Below, piece after piece: positions 6,238 through 6,786 of a stretch of 6,786 nt of DNA. Numbering within the stretch: the first letter of the stretch is position 1; each line of letters opens with the position of its first letter. Both the position numbers and the translations under genes were made by a program. Source of the DNA: Pseudomonadota bacterium. GTDB lineage: Bacteria > Pseudomonadota > Alphaproteobacteria > Rhizobiales > Xanthobacteraceae. Where the stretch lies: contig JAEYVN010000518.1 of assembly GCA_023431725.1 (NCBI GenBank), positions 1 to 6,786 on the forward strand, given 5' to 3'. The notes below the pieces were generated by a model, which saw only the letters and a list, made by a program, of their open reading frames with translations, was not told the origin of the DNA and made no database searches.

Positions 6238-6786
6238 ATGCAGAAACCCCTCGACACCACCGGCTCGGATACGACCGCATGCGGATGGCAAAGGTACGTC
6301 GCTGTATTTCTGAGTGTATTTGGCGGCGCTGCCGCCGCACTTTACGCGTTCATCCTGTTGATCGATCCCTACGACATTGTGCCGTTCTCACTACCCATGG
6401 AGCGCAAGATCGTCAGCATCAGCCAGCGCTACATGTATCCGCAGATCGTGCGCAGCAAGCGCTTCGATTCAATGATCATCGGAACGTCGACATCGCGCCT
6501 GATCGATCCGGAAATCCTCAACAAAGGATTCGGCGGAAAATTCGCCAATCTCGCGATGGATTCCATGACGGCGTGGGAACAGGCCGAGGTTGCAAATTTC
6601 TTTCTGCGCCAGGTCGGCGCGCCAAAAGCCCTGGTTGTCGGCCTGGACGGCGTGTGGTGCGACCAGAAGGCGGACATCAACCGGGTTACACCGCGCGGTT
6701 TCCCGGATTGGCTTTATGACGATAACGCCGCCAACGATTATCCCTATCTTCTGAACTTCGGCACCCTGGAGATTGCCGGCCGGATG
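6238..6786 (+). CDS. Membrane-anchored SGNH-hydrolase-like protein, probable partner of the MBOAT, 3' truncated by window edge
   Basis: An uninterrupted frame of 183 codons runs from the ATG at 6238 to the window end. The N-terminal 19 residues are polar. Residues about 20-42 (YVAVFLSVFGGAAAALYAFILLI) form one transmembrane or signal-anchor helix, followed by DPYDIVPF, and the rest should face the periplasm. Block I of the SGNH fold is suggested by IIGTSTSRLIDPEIL (80-94), with Ser84 in the G-T-S position as candidate nucleophile. The strand ALVVGLDGVWCD (131-142) fits the core sheet. AlgJ/AlgX/DltD-like proteins paired with MBOAT proteins have this arrangement. The catalytic Asp/His block lies beyond the window, so activity cannot be judged. 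The gene begins four bases after the MBOAT stop without a good ribosome binding site, which suggests translational coupling. Gene presence is sure; the SGNH assignment is moderate. Confidence 0.8.
   Translation, partial: MQKPLDTTGSDTTACGWQRYVAVFLSVFGGAAAALYAFILLIDPYDIVPFSLPMERKIVSISQRYMYPQIVRSKRFDSMIIGTSTSRLIDPEILNKGFGGKFANLAMDSMTAWEQAEVANFFLRQVGAPKALVVGLDGVWCDQKADINRVTPRGFPDWLYDDNAANDYPYLLNFGTLEIAGRM

Noticed and set aside
5046..6260. Open frame of 404 codons on the minus strand across the MBOAT gene
   Set aside because: It is a shadow frame. Its product is charged and low-complexity without domain logic, while the plus strand encodes a full MBOAT protein with all family motifs.
6279..6719. 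Open frame of 146 codons on the plus strand near the right end
   Set aside because: It is out of frame with the SGNH-like gene starting at 6238, which has a membrane anchor, a GTS motif and an intact frame to the window end. The product of the shifted frame is Arg-rich and looks like nothing.
1..6786. CRISPR array, insertion sequence, phage attachment site or toxin-antitoxin pair
   Set aside because: I saw no spaced direct repeats, transposase fragments, terminal inverted repeats, integrase or paired small genes. The only inverted repeats are terminators and leader hairpins.

Overview
The window looks like a chromosomal piece of an alphaproteobacterium, most likely Rhizobiales close to Bradyrhizobiaceae. 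The evidence is the high-GC codon usage, the protein sequences of SecE, NusG, L11 and L1, and the secE-nusG-rplK-rplA block. I place it by protein resemblance only, since no rRNA or tRNA gene is present. Both ends cut through genes.

Layout from left to right: (1) the 3' part of a cobalamin-independent methionine synthase II-like (MetE C-domain family) gene on the + strand (3-1070), with all four zinc ligands recognisable; (2) a convergent gene for a small secreted DUF4168 protein on the - strand (1113-1508); (3) a 333-base intergenic stretch; (4) an unrecognised 94-residue acidic protein on the + strand (1842-2126), with a strong ribosome binding site and its own terminator (2160-2197); (5) a bidirectional terminator (2255-2284) closing the ribosomal transcription unit that arrives from the right; (6) on the - strand, in transcription order, secE (4467-4270), nusG (4207-3674), rplK (3444-3013) and rplA (3010-2309); (7) a 395-base divergent intergenic region; (8) on the + strand an AlgI-like MBOAT acyltransferase (4863-6233), followed after four bases by the 5' part of a membrane-anchored SGNH-like gene (6238 to the window end).

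The secE-nusG-rplKA block is the core housekeeping unit: a translocon subunit, a transcription elongation factor and the two proteins of the 50S L11 and L1 stalks. The nusG-rplK spacer holds a structured element (3489-3536, - strand) that resembles the L1-binding region of 23S rRNA. It is the probable autogenous control site through which L1 represses rplK-rplA translation. Unlike the textbook order, rplJ-rplL do not follow rplA in this window; a strong terminator and unrelated genes lie there.

The MBOAT and SGNH-like pair resembles the two-part machinery of extracellular polysaccharide O-acetylation: the MBOAT carries acyl groups across the membrane and a periplasmic SGNH-type partner transfers or handles them. 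The substrate cannot be read from this window. Nothing here is convincingly a new biological system. The items most worth following are the L1-mimic leader, the incomplete MBOAT/SGNH cassette, the unknown 94-residue protein and the broken rplKA/rplJL linkage.
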